Source of the DNA: Thermosporothrix hazakensis
Lineage (GTDB): Bacteria > Chloroflexota > Ktedonobacteria > Ktedonobacterales > Ktedonobacteraceae
Reading direction: 5' to 3'
DNA length: 64,000 bases
Assembly (NCBI RefSeq): GCF_003253565.1
Contig: NZ_QKUF01000005.1
Coordinates: 231,383 to 295,382 of the forward strand
Part shown: piece by piece, positions 8,773 to 17,071 of the stretch
How positions within the stretch are numbered: the first letter of the stretch is position 1
Layout: each line of letters opens with the position of its first letter
Position numbers and translations under genes: made by a program
Notes under the pieces: model-generated
What the model was told of the DNA's origin: nothing
What the model saw: the letters and a program-made list of their open reading frames with translations, nothing else
Databases searched by the model: none

Positions 8773-9399
8773 ATGACATATAAAGCGCTTATTCCCGTCA
8801 AACGTCTTACAGAAGTGAAAAGTAGATTGGCTCCCCACCTCTCGCAAAAACAGCGGGCAGACCTGGTCCTTGAGATGCTCCGGCACGTTATTGATGCCTT
8901 ACAGACCAGTAATGCGCTGGATGCCATTCTTGTTGTCAGCGCGGATCCCCATGTGCTGGCTCAGGCCAGTGCCTGGGGGGCACAGCCCTCACCCGAAGAG
9001 GTACCAGGCCACAACGAGGCACTCCATGCGGCAGCGATCCGAGAGCGCAATGCAGGAACCGGGGCACTTCTGACTATTTCTGCCGATCTGCCGTTGCTCC
9101 ATCCTGACGACATCCGTCAGATGCGCAATCTCGCCGAAGAGCACGCCGTTGTTCTGGCTCCCTCCCGCGACGGGACCGGTACCAACGCCCTGCTCACTCG
9201 CCCCCCTCTCGCGATTCCATACCGTTTCGGACCTGGCAGTTTCCAGCTTCACCGCGAGGCAGCACAGGATCTCGGCTTACAGCATACGCTGTATACCAGC
9301 ATCGGGAGCGCCCTGGATATTGATGTGATTGACGATCTAACCGCGCTCAAATACCTGAAAGCCGAGGCCGTACGAAATCGCAATTCGCTAGTAAGCTAA
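8773..9399 (+). CDS. cofC: Phospholactate/PEP guanylyltransferase
   Basis: Makes the activated GDP-linked donor used by CofD from 2-phospholactate or phosphoenolpyruvate and GTP. It is a 208-residue nucleotidyltransferase-fold protein with LIPVKRLTEVKSRLAP at the start, SADLPLLHPDDI as the metal-binding region and DGTGTNALLTRPP typical of CofC/FbiD. Whether the substrate is phospholactate or PEP cannot be read from the sequence by eye. It lies 38 bases after cofD. The Fo synthase genes (fbiC or cofG/cofH) are not in this window. Confidence 0.93.
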   Translation: MTYKALIPVKRLTEVKSRLAPHLSQKQRADLVLEMLRHVIDALQTSNALDAILVVSADPHVLAQASAWGAQPSPEEVPGHNEALHAAAIRERNAGTGALLTISADLPLLHPDDIRQMRNLAEEHAVVLAPSRDGTGTNALLTRPPLAIPYRFGPGSFQLHREAAQDLGLQHTLYTSIGSALDIDVIDDLTALKYLKAEAVRNRNSLVS

Positions 9400-9421
9400 A
9401 CAAAATCGGAGCACTTATCAC

Positions 9422-9823
9422 ATGACAAAGAGCCTCTCAGCAAAAGCACGTACTTTCCTTCAGGAGCGCCGCTTTGCGGTCCTGGCCACCATTAATCCGG
9501 ATGGGAGCCCGCAGCTTTCCGCAATGTGGTATCTGCTTGAAGACGAGCATACCATCCTGATGAACACAGAAGCAAACCGCATCAAAGCACGCAACATACG
9601 TCGAGATCCACGTGTCTCTGTTTGCTTCGAGGATGGGGGCTATCTTACCATCTCAGGGACCGTTGAGCTGATCGACGACCCGGATATCGCGCAGCGTGAC
9701 ATCTATCGTCTGGCCGCACGATACGACGGCGAAGAACAAGCCCGGAAGCAGATGGAAGTGTATTCCAAAGAGCAACGGGTTTCTCTCCGTATCAGGATTA
9801 CCAACATTGTTGAAAACATATGA
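9422..9823 (+). CDS. PPOX-class F420-dependent flavoenzyme (first copy)
   Basis: A 133-residue split-barrel protein of the pyridoxamine-phosphate-oxidase-like F420-dependent group. It shows FAVLATINPDGSPQLSAMWY, then NRIKARNIRRDPRVSVCFED, a typical cofactor-contact region. Family members reduce varied substrates with F420H2 or bind FMN/biliverdin. It lies 22 bases after cofC and overlaps or touches the next paralogue, so it is likely co-transcribed with F420 synthesis. The substrate is unknown. Confidence 0.87.
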   Translation: MTKSLSAKARTFLQERRFAVLATINPDGSPQLSAMWYLLEDEHTILMNTEANRIKARNIRRDPRVSVCFEDGGYLTISGTVELIDDPDIAQRDIYRLAARYDGEEQARKQMEVYSKEQRVSLRIRITNIVENI

Positions 9824-9843
9824 AAGATAAGGAGCAAGCTACA

Positions 9844-10236
9844 ATGGCAAAACAGATTCCTGAAGCTTATCAGAAGCTTTTTAAGGCGAAAAGCTTTGCG
9901 CACCTCGCAACCATAATGGCCGATGGTACCCCACAGATCACCCCGGTCTGGATCGATTTTGACGGCCAGCACATCCTGTTCAATACGGTGAAAGGGCGCA
10001 CCAAAGACGTCAACATCCGCAAGCGCCCTCATGTTGCGCTCTCCATTATCGACCCGGAGAACCCCTACCGCTATGTCTCCATACGCGGGAAAGTGGTTGA
10101 GATTACTGAAGAGGGGGCAGAAGAACACATCGATCACCTGGCCAAGCGCTATCTGAATCAGGATAAACATCCCTTCCGTCGCCCCGGTGAGGTACGCGAG
10201 ATCTGCAAGATTGAAGTCGAGCACATTGTTGGCTAG
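9844..10236 (+). CDS. PPOX-class F420-dependent flavoenzyme (second copy)
   Basis: A second split-barrel protein, 130 residues, with FAHLATIMADGTPQITPVW and VKGRTKDVNIRKRPHVALS at positions matching its neighbour, so the pair looks like an ancient tandem duplication that has diverged. The frame is open to an ATG at 9820 that overlaps the upstream stop (ATGA). I prefer ATG at 9844, because AAGGAG lies nine bases before it and the family begins close to this point. It is the last gene of the F420 operon and ends before a hairpin at 10249-10278. Confidence 0.87.
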   Translation: MAKQIPEAYQKLFKAKSFAHLATIMADGTPQITPVWIDFDGQHILFNTVKGRTKDVNIRKRPHVALSIIDPENPYRYVSIRGKVVEITEEGAEEHIDHLAKRYLNQDKHPFRRPGEVREICKIEVEHIVG

Positions 10237-10248
10237 CCAGCGAACAAA

Positions 10249-10278
10249 GGGGCCAGGTTGTAATCTATGCCTGGCCCT
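10249..10278. terminator. Hairpin between convergent genes
   Basis: GGGCCAGG and CCTGGCCC pair around a 12-base loop between the F420 operon (+) and the membrane protein gene (-). There is no long T-run on either side. Confidence 0.6.
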
Positions 10279-10289
10279 GTATCCGCTCC

Positions 10290-10949
10290 TTACGAGAGCG
10301 ATTTTGCTGAATAACTGACTTTGATACCGTTCTCATCAGCGCTTGCTCCAGTTGCACAGTAGGTAAAACCGGGAAGCAGCCGGGCCGGATCTACCTGTAA
10401 ATAGGTATTCACCTTCCCCTCAAAATCGGCAGCGAAATTGGTTGCTGGAATCCCTCCCATATCGGCATGAATCATCCGGACCTGCACCTTACAATCCTGC
10501 ACATAGGGCTGCATCACAAGCGTGAAATGCTTGGTAGTCTGAAAGCCGAAAATCGTTATCTGATCATCTCCGGTAATCGCGAACTGATTGTTCTGCTGAT
10601 AGGAGACCTGTGCATTACTGACCTGCCCGGGAAGCTCAGAGGCCGCCGCATCAATGTTCTTTGTCAAAATCTGCGAAAGAAATGGATAATTGAACTGAAC
10701 AACAATTGCGTCTTTCCGATTGGCAGGCGTCTGTGTGACCGGTGGGCGATCACCGCCAAGAAACCATACGGCAAAGACAGCAAGACCAACTGCACCCACC
10801 AGGACGCCAAGTAAGAAGGTCAATAGCAAGCATCCAAGAGGCCGTCGTGCCTTTGGCGATCGCGGAGCTGAGACTTTCGGGCTGGAGGATGCAGGAGATG
10901 GGGCAGCGGGCCTCTGTATTGGCTGCGTTGTATCATCATAAGAACTCAT
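10290..10949 (-). CDS. Single-pass membrane protein of unknown function
   Basis: Not recognised. The first 38 residues are rich in Pro, Ser and Thr and would be cytoplasmic. One transmembrane helix (about residues 39-64, GCLLLTFLLGVLVGAVGL...) follows, and then a 150-residue extracellular domain with beta-type composition. That domain has two Cys (VQDCKVQV, GFTYCATG) that could form a disulfide. The layout resembles small lipid-binding DUF2993-like proteins, but I cannot show homology. It is convergent with the F420 operon and divergent from the glnA regulatory region. Confidence 0.7.
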   Translation of the reverse strand: MSSYDDTTQPIQRPAAPSPASSSPKVSAPRSPKARRPLGCLLLTFLLGVLVGAVGLAVFAVWFLGGDRPPVTQTPANRKDAIVVQFNYPFLSQILTKNIDAAASELPGQVSNAQVSYQQNNQFAITGDDQITIFGFQTTKHFTLVMQPYVQDCKVQVRMIHADMGGIPATNFAADFEGKVNTYLQVDPARLLPGFTYCATGASADENGIKVSYSAKSLS

Positions 10950-11460
10950 CAGTCTCTCCTTTAAACACAGTACTCATCATCATTTCAGGCCAGGGTACAG
11001 CGTCATTTTTGCCAGAGTATCACGTTAAATCAGTAATCTCCTATTGTACAATATGCCTATGCTCTCTTTTCATTGTGCCGAGATACTGATACTATATATA
11101 TCTATTTCTATCAGATCTTCGAGACAAAACACATCATCGTATCTCATCGGGCTCTATCCAGTGTGCATCATACCTTTCTGTGCAGGATGACGCAAGTTTC
11201 CAGCACAGTCTTTTCCTCTTTTTTGTGCACATTGCACAAACCCAACTATAAAACTTTCGGACAAAGTAACTGTAGTATCCCTTTCCTCGGAGCGATACTA
11301 TATCTACAGAGAAAAGCACTCAGCGACTTGCTGAGCCAACAAGCACAGTATCTTATGCAAAATAACTAATAGAAATACGTGAGCAATGTGTGCTGCAAGA
11401 ACCGGCAAAGGTGCAGGTATTTACGCGAAAGTCTGAGAAAACAAGAGGAGAGGTAAGCAG
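10950..11460 (+). other. Long regulatory region upstream of glnA
   Basis: No convincing gene is present. The region holds two copies of a GATACTATAT element (11088 and 11294) that resembles the -10 region seen before moaA. It also has the 19-bp palindrome at 11222-11240 and an inverted repeat TAGTATC/GATACTA (11273-11300, 14-base spacer) that would overlap the proximal -10. The final GAGGAGAGG at 11447-11455 is the glnA ribosome binding site. Confidence 0.5.
11222..11240. promoter_or_regulatory. Palindromic operator candidate for glnA
   Basis: TTTGTGCA and TGCACAAA are exact reverse complements around CAT. It lies about 75 bases before the proximal predicted start point and does not match the GlnR or TnrA consensus as I know them. 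Confidence 0.55.
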
Positions 11461-12894
11461 ATGACTCCAGAGGAAGTCTTACGATTTGCCGAAGAGAACG
11501 GCGCAAAGATGGTAGACCTGAAATTTTCCGACCTGCCCGGAAGGTGGCAGCATTTCAGCATGCCCATCCGTCAACTCTCTGAAGATATGTTTCTCGAAGG
11601 TTTGCCATTCGACGGATCAAGCGTCAAAGGCTTCCAGGCGATTCACGAAAGTGATATGCTGGTCTTGCCAGATCCTGACACAGCATTCATGGACCCATTT
11701 ACCGCAGCACCAACATTGAGCCTCATCTGTAATATCGCCCATCCTGGCTCTCGAAAGCCATACAGCCGTGATCCCCGTTACGTTGCTCAAAAGGCTGAAA
11801 ATTACCTGCGTACGAGTGGCATTGCAGATACAGCATACTTTGGCCCGGAAGCGGAGTTCTTCGTCTTCGACAGCGTCCACTACACCTCAACCGATAACAA
11901 GCAGTGCGTCGAGGTTGATTCGGATGAGGCAGCATGGAACAGTGGCCGCGATACAATGGCTGATGGCAGTCGCAACAAGGGCAGCTTTATGGCGGTCAAG
12001 GGCGGCTACTTCCCTGTTGCCCCCAATGATACCTTGCAGGATCTGCGTACAGCGATGGCACTTCAGCTTGAAGAACTGGGCATTGAAGTCGAAACGCAGC
12101 ACCACGAGGTCGGCGCGGCAGGACAGTGTGAGATTGATATCAAGTTCGGTACCCTGCTGAGAACAGCCGATAACATCCTGCTTTATAAGTATGTTATCCG
12201 CAATATGGCCCGTCGTTTCGGCAAGACAGCAACCTTTATGCCCAAGCCGGTCTTCGGTGATAACGGCTCTGGAATGCATACCCATCAGAGCCTCTGGAAA
12301 GATGAAAAGCCCCTCTTCTACGATCCTGATGGCTATGCCGGCCTTTCTGAGACAGCTCGCCACTACATCGGCGGTGTGCTGATGCATGCACCTGCCCTGA
12401 TGGCGATTGCCGCACCGACCACCAACAGCTATAAGCGTCTGGTGCCCGGCTTCGAGGCTCCGGTCAATCTGGTCTTCTCCCAGGGCAACCGCAGTGCTGC
12501 TATTCGTATCCCGAAATGCACCAGCCCGAAGGGAACACGCATCGAGTTCCGCCCGCCAGATCCAACGGCAAACCCCTACCTGCTGTTCTCGGCTCTGTTA
12601 ATGGCAGGTCTGGACGGTGTTCGCCGCCAGATCGATCCAACCGATTTCGGTTATGGCCCGATCGATAAAGACCTGTACCATCTCCCGAAGGAAGAGCTGC
12701 GTGACATCTGCTCGGTTCCCGCCTCGCTGGAAGAGTCGCTGAAGGCTCTGGAAACCGATCATGCCTTCCTGCTCGAAGGTGATGTGTTCACAACTGATCT
12801 GATCGAAAAGTATATTGATCTTCTGCGCGAGGAGTCGACAGCAGTACGGTTGCGCCCGGTGCCCATCGAATTCGCACTGTACTATGATGCATAA
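11461..12894 (+). CDS. glnA: Glutamine synthetase, type I
   Basis: Makes glutamine from glutamate, ammonia and ATP, a dodecameric cytoplasmic enzyme. At 477 residues it has the N-terminal beta-grasp (LPFDGSSVKGFQ), metal ligands in GPEAEFFVFD (Glu130, Glu132), the NGSGMHTHQS ATP/metal region and the RIPKCTSPKGTRIEFRPPDP signature. DLYHLP near residue 404 carries Tyr406 where the adenylylated Tyr of the beta subtype lies, so regulation by GlnE-type adenylylation is possible. The gene is monocistronic with a long upstream regulatory region and a very strong terminator. Confidence 0.96.
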   Translation: MTPEEVLRFAEENGAKMVDLKFSDLPGRWQHFSMPIRQLSEDMFLEGLPFDGSSVKGFQAIHESDMLVLPDPDTAFMDPFTAAPTLSLICNIAHPGSRKPYSRDPRYVAQKAENYLRTSGIADTAYFGPEAEFFVFDSVHYTSTDNKQCVEVDSDEAAWNSGRDTMADGSRNKGSFMAVKGGYFPVAPNDTLQDLRTAMALQLEELGIEVETQHHEVGAAGQCEIDIKFGTLLRTADNILLYKYVIRNMARRFGKTATFMPKPVFGDNGSGMHTHQSLWKDEKPLFYDPDGYAGLSETARHYIGGVLMHAPALMAIAAPTTNSYKRLVPGFEAPVNLVFSQGNRSAAIRIPKCTSPKGTRIEFRPPDPTANPYLLFSALLMAGLDGVRRQIDPTDFGYGPIDKDLYHLPKEELRDICSVPASLEESLKALETDHAFLLEGDVFTTDLIEKYIDLLREESTAVRLRPVPIEFALYYDA

Positions 12895-12912
12895 ACAATT
12901 TCGCCTCCTTTG

Positions 12913-12973
12913 AAATGAGAAGAGCCACCCTGACCACAGCATGGTCTTGAAAAATGGGTGGCTCTTCTCATTT
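12913..12973 (+). terminator. glnA terminator
   Basis: Eighteen-base perfect arms (start AAATGAGAAGAGCC, end GGCTCTTCTCATTT) flank a 25-base loop, directly after glnA. Confidence 0.9.
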
Positions 12974-13048
12974 ACATGTAGTAGCCGCCATACAGGACAT
13001 AAGCCCATACATACGTCATCTGAACGGGCTCTTTCCTCAACGAAAGTG

Positions 13049-13077
13049 TTAACAATGTCCGCAAAATGTGATACTAT
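13049..13077 (+). promoter_or_regulatory. moaA promoter
   Basis: TTAACA (13049-13054) and TACTAT (13072-13077) are spaced by 17 bases. The leader of about 80 bases then folds into a hairpin: CTACAG at 13084 pairs with CTGTAG at 13112, with GGCGTT/AACGC inside. It does not fit the Moco riboswitch pattern I know. Confidence 0.65.
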
Positions 13078-13164
13078 ATGAATCTACAGGGCGTTTTAAA
13101 AGCAGAACGCGCTGTAGAAAGCACCCTCTGAAAGGGCACCAGCAGAAAGGGAGCAACTGACGTC

Positions 13165-14157
13165 ATGGAACCACTTGTTGATAGCTATGGCAGACGTATC
13201 AAAAGCATGCGTATTTCAATTACTGATAAATGTAATTTCCGCTGCACCTATTGTATGCCTGCAGAAGGGCTCCCCTGGCTGAAAAAAGCCGAGATTCTCA
13301 GCTATGAGGAAATTGTGCGCATCAGCCGAGTCGCCGTTAACATGGGCATTGAACAAATTCGTCTGACCGGTGGCGAACCGCTTGTCCGGCGGGATGTTCC
13401 TGATCTGATCCGTCAACTCCATACGCTGGAAGGCCTGCGTAGCCTGAGCCTGACCACCAACGGCGTGCTCTTGAAGCAGCAGGCGCAAGCACTGGCAGAA
13501 GCAGGGCTCACCCGCATTAATGTCAGTCTCGATTCCCTGGTACGCGAGAAATTTGCCCAACTCACCCGGCGTGATCAAATTGAACGTGTCCTGGAGGGTC
13601 TGGAAGAAATCAAAAAATATCCCTCGATTCATCCCATCAAAATCAATGCCGTGGCAATGCGCGACTTCACCGAAGAAGAGGTACTCGATTTTGTGCGCTT
13701 CGCTCGCGACAACGCCTTTGTTGTCCGCTGGATTGAGTTCATGCCCCTCGACGCCGACCAGATCTGGCGGAAAGAAGACATCCTGACCGGCGCGGAGATC
13801 AAGGCCATTATCGAAGCAGCCTATGGACCGCTAGTACAAATTAAAGGCGATCCCTCAGAAACCGCCCGCCGCTACACCTTTAGCGATGGTGTGGGCGAGA
13901 TCGGCTTTATTAATCCGGTCAGTGAGCCTTTCTGCTCCTCCTGCGACCGCATTCGCCTGACAGCCGATGGGCAATTACGCACCTGCCTCTTCGCTACTGA
14001 AGAAACAGACCTGCGCTCAGTGGTCCGCTCCGATGCCAGTGATGCACAACTCGCAGATGTGATTCGTCAGGCAGTCTGGCATAAGGAGCTCAAGCATTAT
14101 ATTGGAGATAAGCGCTTCAAGCGTGCAAGTCGTACTATGTCCAGAATAGGGGGATGA
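13165..14157 (+). CDS. moaA: GTP 3',8-cyclase, molybdenum cofactor synthesis
   Basis: A radical SAM enzyme that rearranges GTP to 3',8-cyclo-7,8-dihydro-GTP, the first step of molybdopterin synthesis. The N-terminal SAM cluster cysteines are C23, C27 and C30 (CNFRCTYC). The C-terminal substrate cluster cysteines are C257, C260 and C274 (CSSCDRIRLTADGQLRTC). The conserved C-terminal Gly-Gly tail (SRIGG) is present. At 330 residues it is full length. No other moa genes adjoin it, so Moco genes are dispersed in this genome. Confidence 0.96.
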   Translation: MEPLVDSYGRRIKSMRISITDKCNFRCTYCMPAEGLPWLKKAEILSYEEIVRISRVAVNMGIEQIRLTGGEPLVRRDVPDLIRQLHTLEGLRSLSLTTNGVLLKQQAQALAEAGLTRINVSLDSLVREKFAQLTRRDQIERVLEGLEEIKKYPSIHPIKINAVAMRDFTEEEVLDFVRFARDNAFVVRWIEFMPLDADQIWRKEDILTGAEIKAIIEAAYGPLVQIKGDPSETARRYTFSDGVGEIGFINPVSEPFCSSCDRIRLTADGQLRTCLFATEETDLRSVVRSDASDAQLADVIRQAVWHKELKHYIGDKRFKRASRTMSRIGG

Positions 14158-14389
14158 GGCCGCAGCGTCAAAACTCGGTTTCTTCACCCCTTACCACAGT
14201 ACCATACTCCGACGTTAGTTTCTATTCAACAAGCATATAACTTCATGTAGATACACTGTTACCTCAAAGCGTTATATTCGTTTCTATAGTCAAATGGACA
14301 TCTAATGGAAGTCCTGAAGTATTAAGTTTAGCACGTATTATAGAAGATATTCCATTGGTCGGGAGTTTAGGACCAGAAAGAGGGGCTCT

Positions 14390-14596
14390 GTGGAATACCA
14401 TGACAGTGATCTACTGACAGTTCGAGAAGTCGCAAAACGATTGCGTGTTGATGATACTACCGTCAGACGGTGGATCAAAAATGGAGTTCTAGACGCAATC
14501 ACCTTACCCCATCGTGGCACACGGCAGGCCTATCGCATCCGCCGTTCCACGCTAGAGCGGCTTCTGGCTCCATCACAACAACCGCCTCTTCAGTAA
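14390..14596 (+). CDS. Small excisionase/MerR-type helix-turn-helix protein
   Basis: A 68-residue DNA-binding protein with LLTVREVAKRLRVDDTTVRRWIKNG (residues 8-32), the winged HTH of the excisionase/MerR-like HTH_17 group, and YRIRRSTLERLL as the following wing. The start is GTG with GAGGGG five to six bases upstream. No integrase, recombinase or partner gene is adjacent, so a phage excisionase role is not supported. A stand-alone regulator is more likely. It ends before a hairpin at 14626-14658. Confidence 0.75.
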   Translation: MEYHDSDLLTVREVAKRLRVDDTTVRRWIKNGVLDAITLPHRGTRQAYRIRRSTLERLLAPSQQPPLQ

Positions 14597-14625
14597 GAAC
14601 TGAGGGCCTGTTTGTGCTGTCCATC

Positions 14626-14658
14626 GACTTCGGTAGTATTTCCTCTACTACCGAAGTC
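14626..14658. terminator. Bidirectional hairpin between convergent genes
   Basis: GACTTCGGTAG and CTACCGAAGTC form an 11-base perfect stem between the HTH gene (+) and the GNAT gene (-). Confidence 0.7.
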
Positions 14659-14740
14659 TAACCTTGTAGCACTGCAAGATAGGATCTCCGCAAAGAGAAC
14701 AATCAGGCTCCCCGACAAGGAGAAAGACCAGAAAAGAGGC

Positions 14741-15271
14741 CTAGAGTTCCCGCCGATACAGGCGCATACCGGAAGGCACCACAGCTTCAGTCGGACGCAT
14801 TTCACACTTTGCCGCCAGACGCTCGGCACCGGGATGACTGCTCGGAAGGAGCGCCTCAAAATAGACCGGAATTCCCTCTTGTTCCGCCTCAAAAGCGAAT
14901 TCAAACGCCAGTACCTGTGCATGATTGAGCGCCCCACGCAAGAGAAGATGCCCCCCATGTTGTCCGCGTAGACGGGGCAAGACAGCCCCCTGACAGAGAA
15001 AATGGTATCCCTCCTCATCGCGCAAAAGCTGCACGACGGTAAACCCTGCTTTTTCTCCCTCAAAACCTTCCAGTGTCCCGGCCTGACTCCATGTCGCCAG
15101 TTCGTCCTCGTCATCGGTCACAACAAAAGCATTTGTGGAAGGCTGAAGTGCATCCAACCACATAACGAATTCACTCTCACTCATCTCCTCCGTTCCATCA
15201 ATACGCGCAGCCTCTTGATGAATACGAAATAGAGCCACTTCATCCCCTTCTCGAAAATTCCGAATACGCAT
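14741..15271 (-). CDS. GNAT-family acetyltransferase-like protein
   Basis: A 176-residue protein beginning MRIRNFREGDEVALFRIH, the usual opening of GNAT proteins. An LPRLRGQHGGHLLLRGAL segment near residue 98 stands where the acetyl-CoA-binding (R/Q)xxGx(G/A) motif is expected. The fold assignment is good but the motif is imperfect (RGQHGG). The acceptor substrate is unknown. It is monocistronic and convergent with the HTH gene. Confidence 0.7.
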   Translation of the reverse strand: MRIRNFREGDEVALFRIHQEAARIDGTEEMSESEFVMWLDALQPSTNAFVVTDDEDELATWSQAGTLEGFEGEKAGFTVVQLLRDEEGYHFLCQGAVLPRLRGQHGGHLLLRGALNHAQVLAFEFAFEAEQEGIPVYFEALLPSSHPGAERLAAKCEMRPTEAVVPSGMRLYRREL

Positions 15272-15490
15272 ATTCTAGTAACTTTCTGCTCGTATACAAC
15301 AAAAAATTCAGTCTGTCCAGGCTACCAATTATATAACATATCTAACAGCTTCAACAGAGTGGCAGTTCTCCTGGAGGCTTTACTGACTACAGCAGTGCTT
15401 TTGAGATATACTTTTGATATGAGAAAACTCATACTTTTCTCCCTGCTCTGACACCCATTCGCACTAACATGTTAGAAGGAGTAACACAGC

Positions 15491-16645
15491 TTGACAGATC
15501 AGCATCTTGAACGCATCCGCCAGACCACACCCGCCACATCGACACACATCTATCTGAATACTGGCACATTCGGCCCACTGCCGATTTGTGTGGCCCAGGC
15601 CATGCAGCAGCAAACGGAAGACGAGCTTCGGGGTGGACGTATTGGAGGCAAGCCCTTTGAGAAGCTTAGTGCTATCTATGCAGCCGCTCGCAGCAATGTA
15701 GCACAGTTATTACATGCCAGCATCGATGAAATTGCGCTTACCGATAATACCGGTGAGGGTCTGAACATTGTCTGCTATGGCTTCAACTGGCAGGCAGGAG
15801 ATGAAGTTATCACCACCGATCACGAACATGTCAGTGCTCTGGCTCCCCTGTATCAGATCCGCGAGCGATTCGGCATCTCTATCAAGGTGGCTGAACTAGG
15901 CCCTCGCGCTGACGCACCACTTGCAGAGACGATAGAACGCCTGATTACAGAGCGAACCCGCCTGATCGTGCTCTCACACGTCACCTGGACGACCGGAACC
16001 GTGCTGGACATCGCTTCGGTCAATCGCATGGCCCACGCGCATCATATTCCAGTGCTTATTGATGGCGCTCAATCGGCAGGTGCTATTCCCATCGATGTCA
16101 AGGAGCTGGACGTCGATTTCTATGCGCTTCCTATGCAGAAGTGGCTCTGTGGTCCCGATGGAACCGGAGCGCTGTTCGTCAGCCAGGAGGCACGTGAGTA
16201 TATTCAACCAACCTACGTCGGCTACTGGTCAGCAAAGTCGTTCCACGGAGACGACTGGCAGCTTAACGAGAGCGCACAGCGTTTTGAGTTAGGCGGCCGC
16301 CAGACCGCAGCCATTGCCGGGCAGAATGCCGCACTGGAATGGCTTGAAAAGACGGTTGGCTATGACTGGCTCTTCGCCCGTATTTCCCAGCTCCATGCTT
16401 ATGCTTATGAACGCCTGCAAACGGTGCCGGGTTTAACACTGCTTACACCGGTTCCCGGAGCTAGCGGTCTGCTCGCATTCACCCTTGATGGCAAAGCTTC
16501 CGATGAGATATCAAAGCAACTCGCGGAACACCATAATATCCTCATTCGTGATATTCCGGAAACAAAGGCTCTGCGCGTTTCCACCGGTTTCTACAATACA
16601 GAGGCCGAGATAGATGCATTGGTTGCCGCGCTCTGCTCCCTCTAA
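15491..16645 (+). CDS. Class V PLP-dependent aminotransferase/desulfurase-like enzyme
   Basis: Fold-type I PLP enzyme, 384 residues, of the cysteine desulfurase/isopenicillin epimerase-like branch. YLNTGTFGPLP opens the domain, VLIDGAQSAG holds the PLP Asp191, and PMQKWLCGPDGTGALFV holds the Schiff-base Lys217. A C-terminal LRVSTGFYNTEAEIDAL closes the fold. It starts at TTG with GAAGGAG nine bases upstream. It is monocistronic and ends at a strong hairpin. The exact reaction cannot be assigned from sequence alone. Confidence 0.85.
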   Translation: MTDQHLERIRQTTPATSTHIYLNTGTFGPLPICVAQAMQQQTEDELRGGRIGGKPFEKLSAIYAAARSNVAQLLHASIDEIALTDNTGEGLNIVCYGFNWQAGDEVITTDHEHVSALAPLYQIRERFGISIKVAELGPRADAPLAETIERLITERTRLIVLSHVTWTTGTVLDIASVNRMAHAHHIPVLIDGAQSAGAIPIDVKELDVDFYALPMQKWLCGPDGTGALFVSQEAREYIQPTYVGYWSAKSFHGDDWQLNESAQRFELGGRQTAAIAGQNAALEWLEKTVGYDWLFARISQLHAYAYERLQTVPGLTLLTPVPGASGLLAFTLDGKASDEISKQLAEHHNILIRDIPETKALRVSTGFYNTEAEIDALVAALCSL

Positions 16646-16649
16646 GTTC

Positions 16650-16698
16650 ATAAGAATGCTGAAGTGTCCGCTCCATTGGCGGCCTTCAGCATTCTTAT
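16650..16698 (+). terminator. Terminator after the aminotransferase gene
   Basis: ATAAGAATGCTGAAG and CTTCAGCATTCTTAT, 15-base perfect arms with a 19-base loop that can itself pair (CCGC/GCGG). Confidence 0.85.
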
Positions 16699-16756
16699 CG
16701 AGCTTCCACCCGCCTTTATTCCCCCTATACTGGCTTGTCCTGGCCTCACCATAACC

Positions 16757-16786
16757 TTGACTTTTACCAGAAGTGCATGCTATGCT
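16757..16786 (+). promoter_or_regulatory. Promoter of the sugar permease operon
   Basis: TTGACT (16757-16762) and TATGCT (16781-16786) with an 18-base spacer. The predicted start is near 16793. Confidence 0.75.
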
Positions 16787-16798
16787 ATCCTGCAAAGT

Positions 16799-16806
16799 AA
16801 ACGTTT
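16799..16806. promoter_or_regulatory. LacI-type operator AAACGTTT (sugar permease operon)
   Basis: The element GTAAACGTTTTCT lies just after the predicted start point. The same core and right flank recur at the solute-binding-protein promoter (20221 and 20155), so one regulator probably controls both units. Confidence 0.65.
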
Positions 16807-17071
16807 TCTTCTTTTATTCAAAAGGAGCAAGGGGATTACATCCTCCTTTTTGAAACGCCAGAGGAGACGACCAGAGAAGATGAGATGATGCCCACATACA
16901 GCATAGTACGCCCGGGTGAAGGGAGGGACAGACGGCACCCGCTTTGAGTTGAGACCCTGTTTAGCGATCTCGATCCGGCCGCTTCCACCAAGCAGCTCAC
17001 ATCCGACCCACTCATACAGAACACGAAAATACCTAACAGGCAACAAGGATTGTTGCGCAAGGAGAAAACAT
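16807..17071 (+). other. Long untranslated leader of the permease operon
   Basis: About 265 bases between the operator and the first permease start show no convincing gene. The frame of the permease is open from 16916, but that part has unlikely composition and no ribosome binding site. The leader contains a short CAACAAGGATTGTTG hairpin (17041-17055) immediately before the AAGGAG site. No known riboswitch is recognised. Confidence 0.45.

Noticed and set aside
11073..11369. 98-codon plus-strand frame before glnA
   Set aside because: Rich in Cys, His and Tyr with no domain or ribosome site; the region looks regulatory.
13084..13117. Moco riboswitch before moaA
   Set aside because: Only a simple hairpin is visible and it does not fit the known Moco RNA architecture.
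14390..14596. Phage excisionase marking a mobile element
   Set aside because: No integrase, direct repeats or phage genes are nearby; only a small HTH protein is present.
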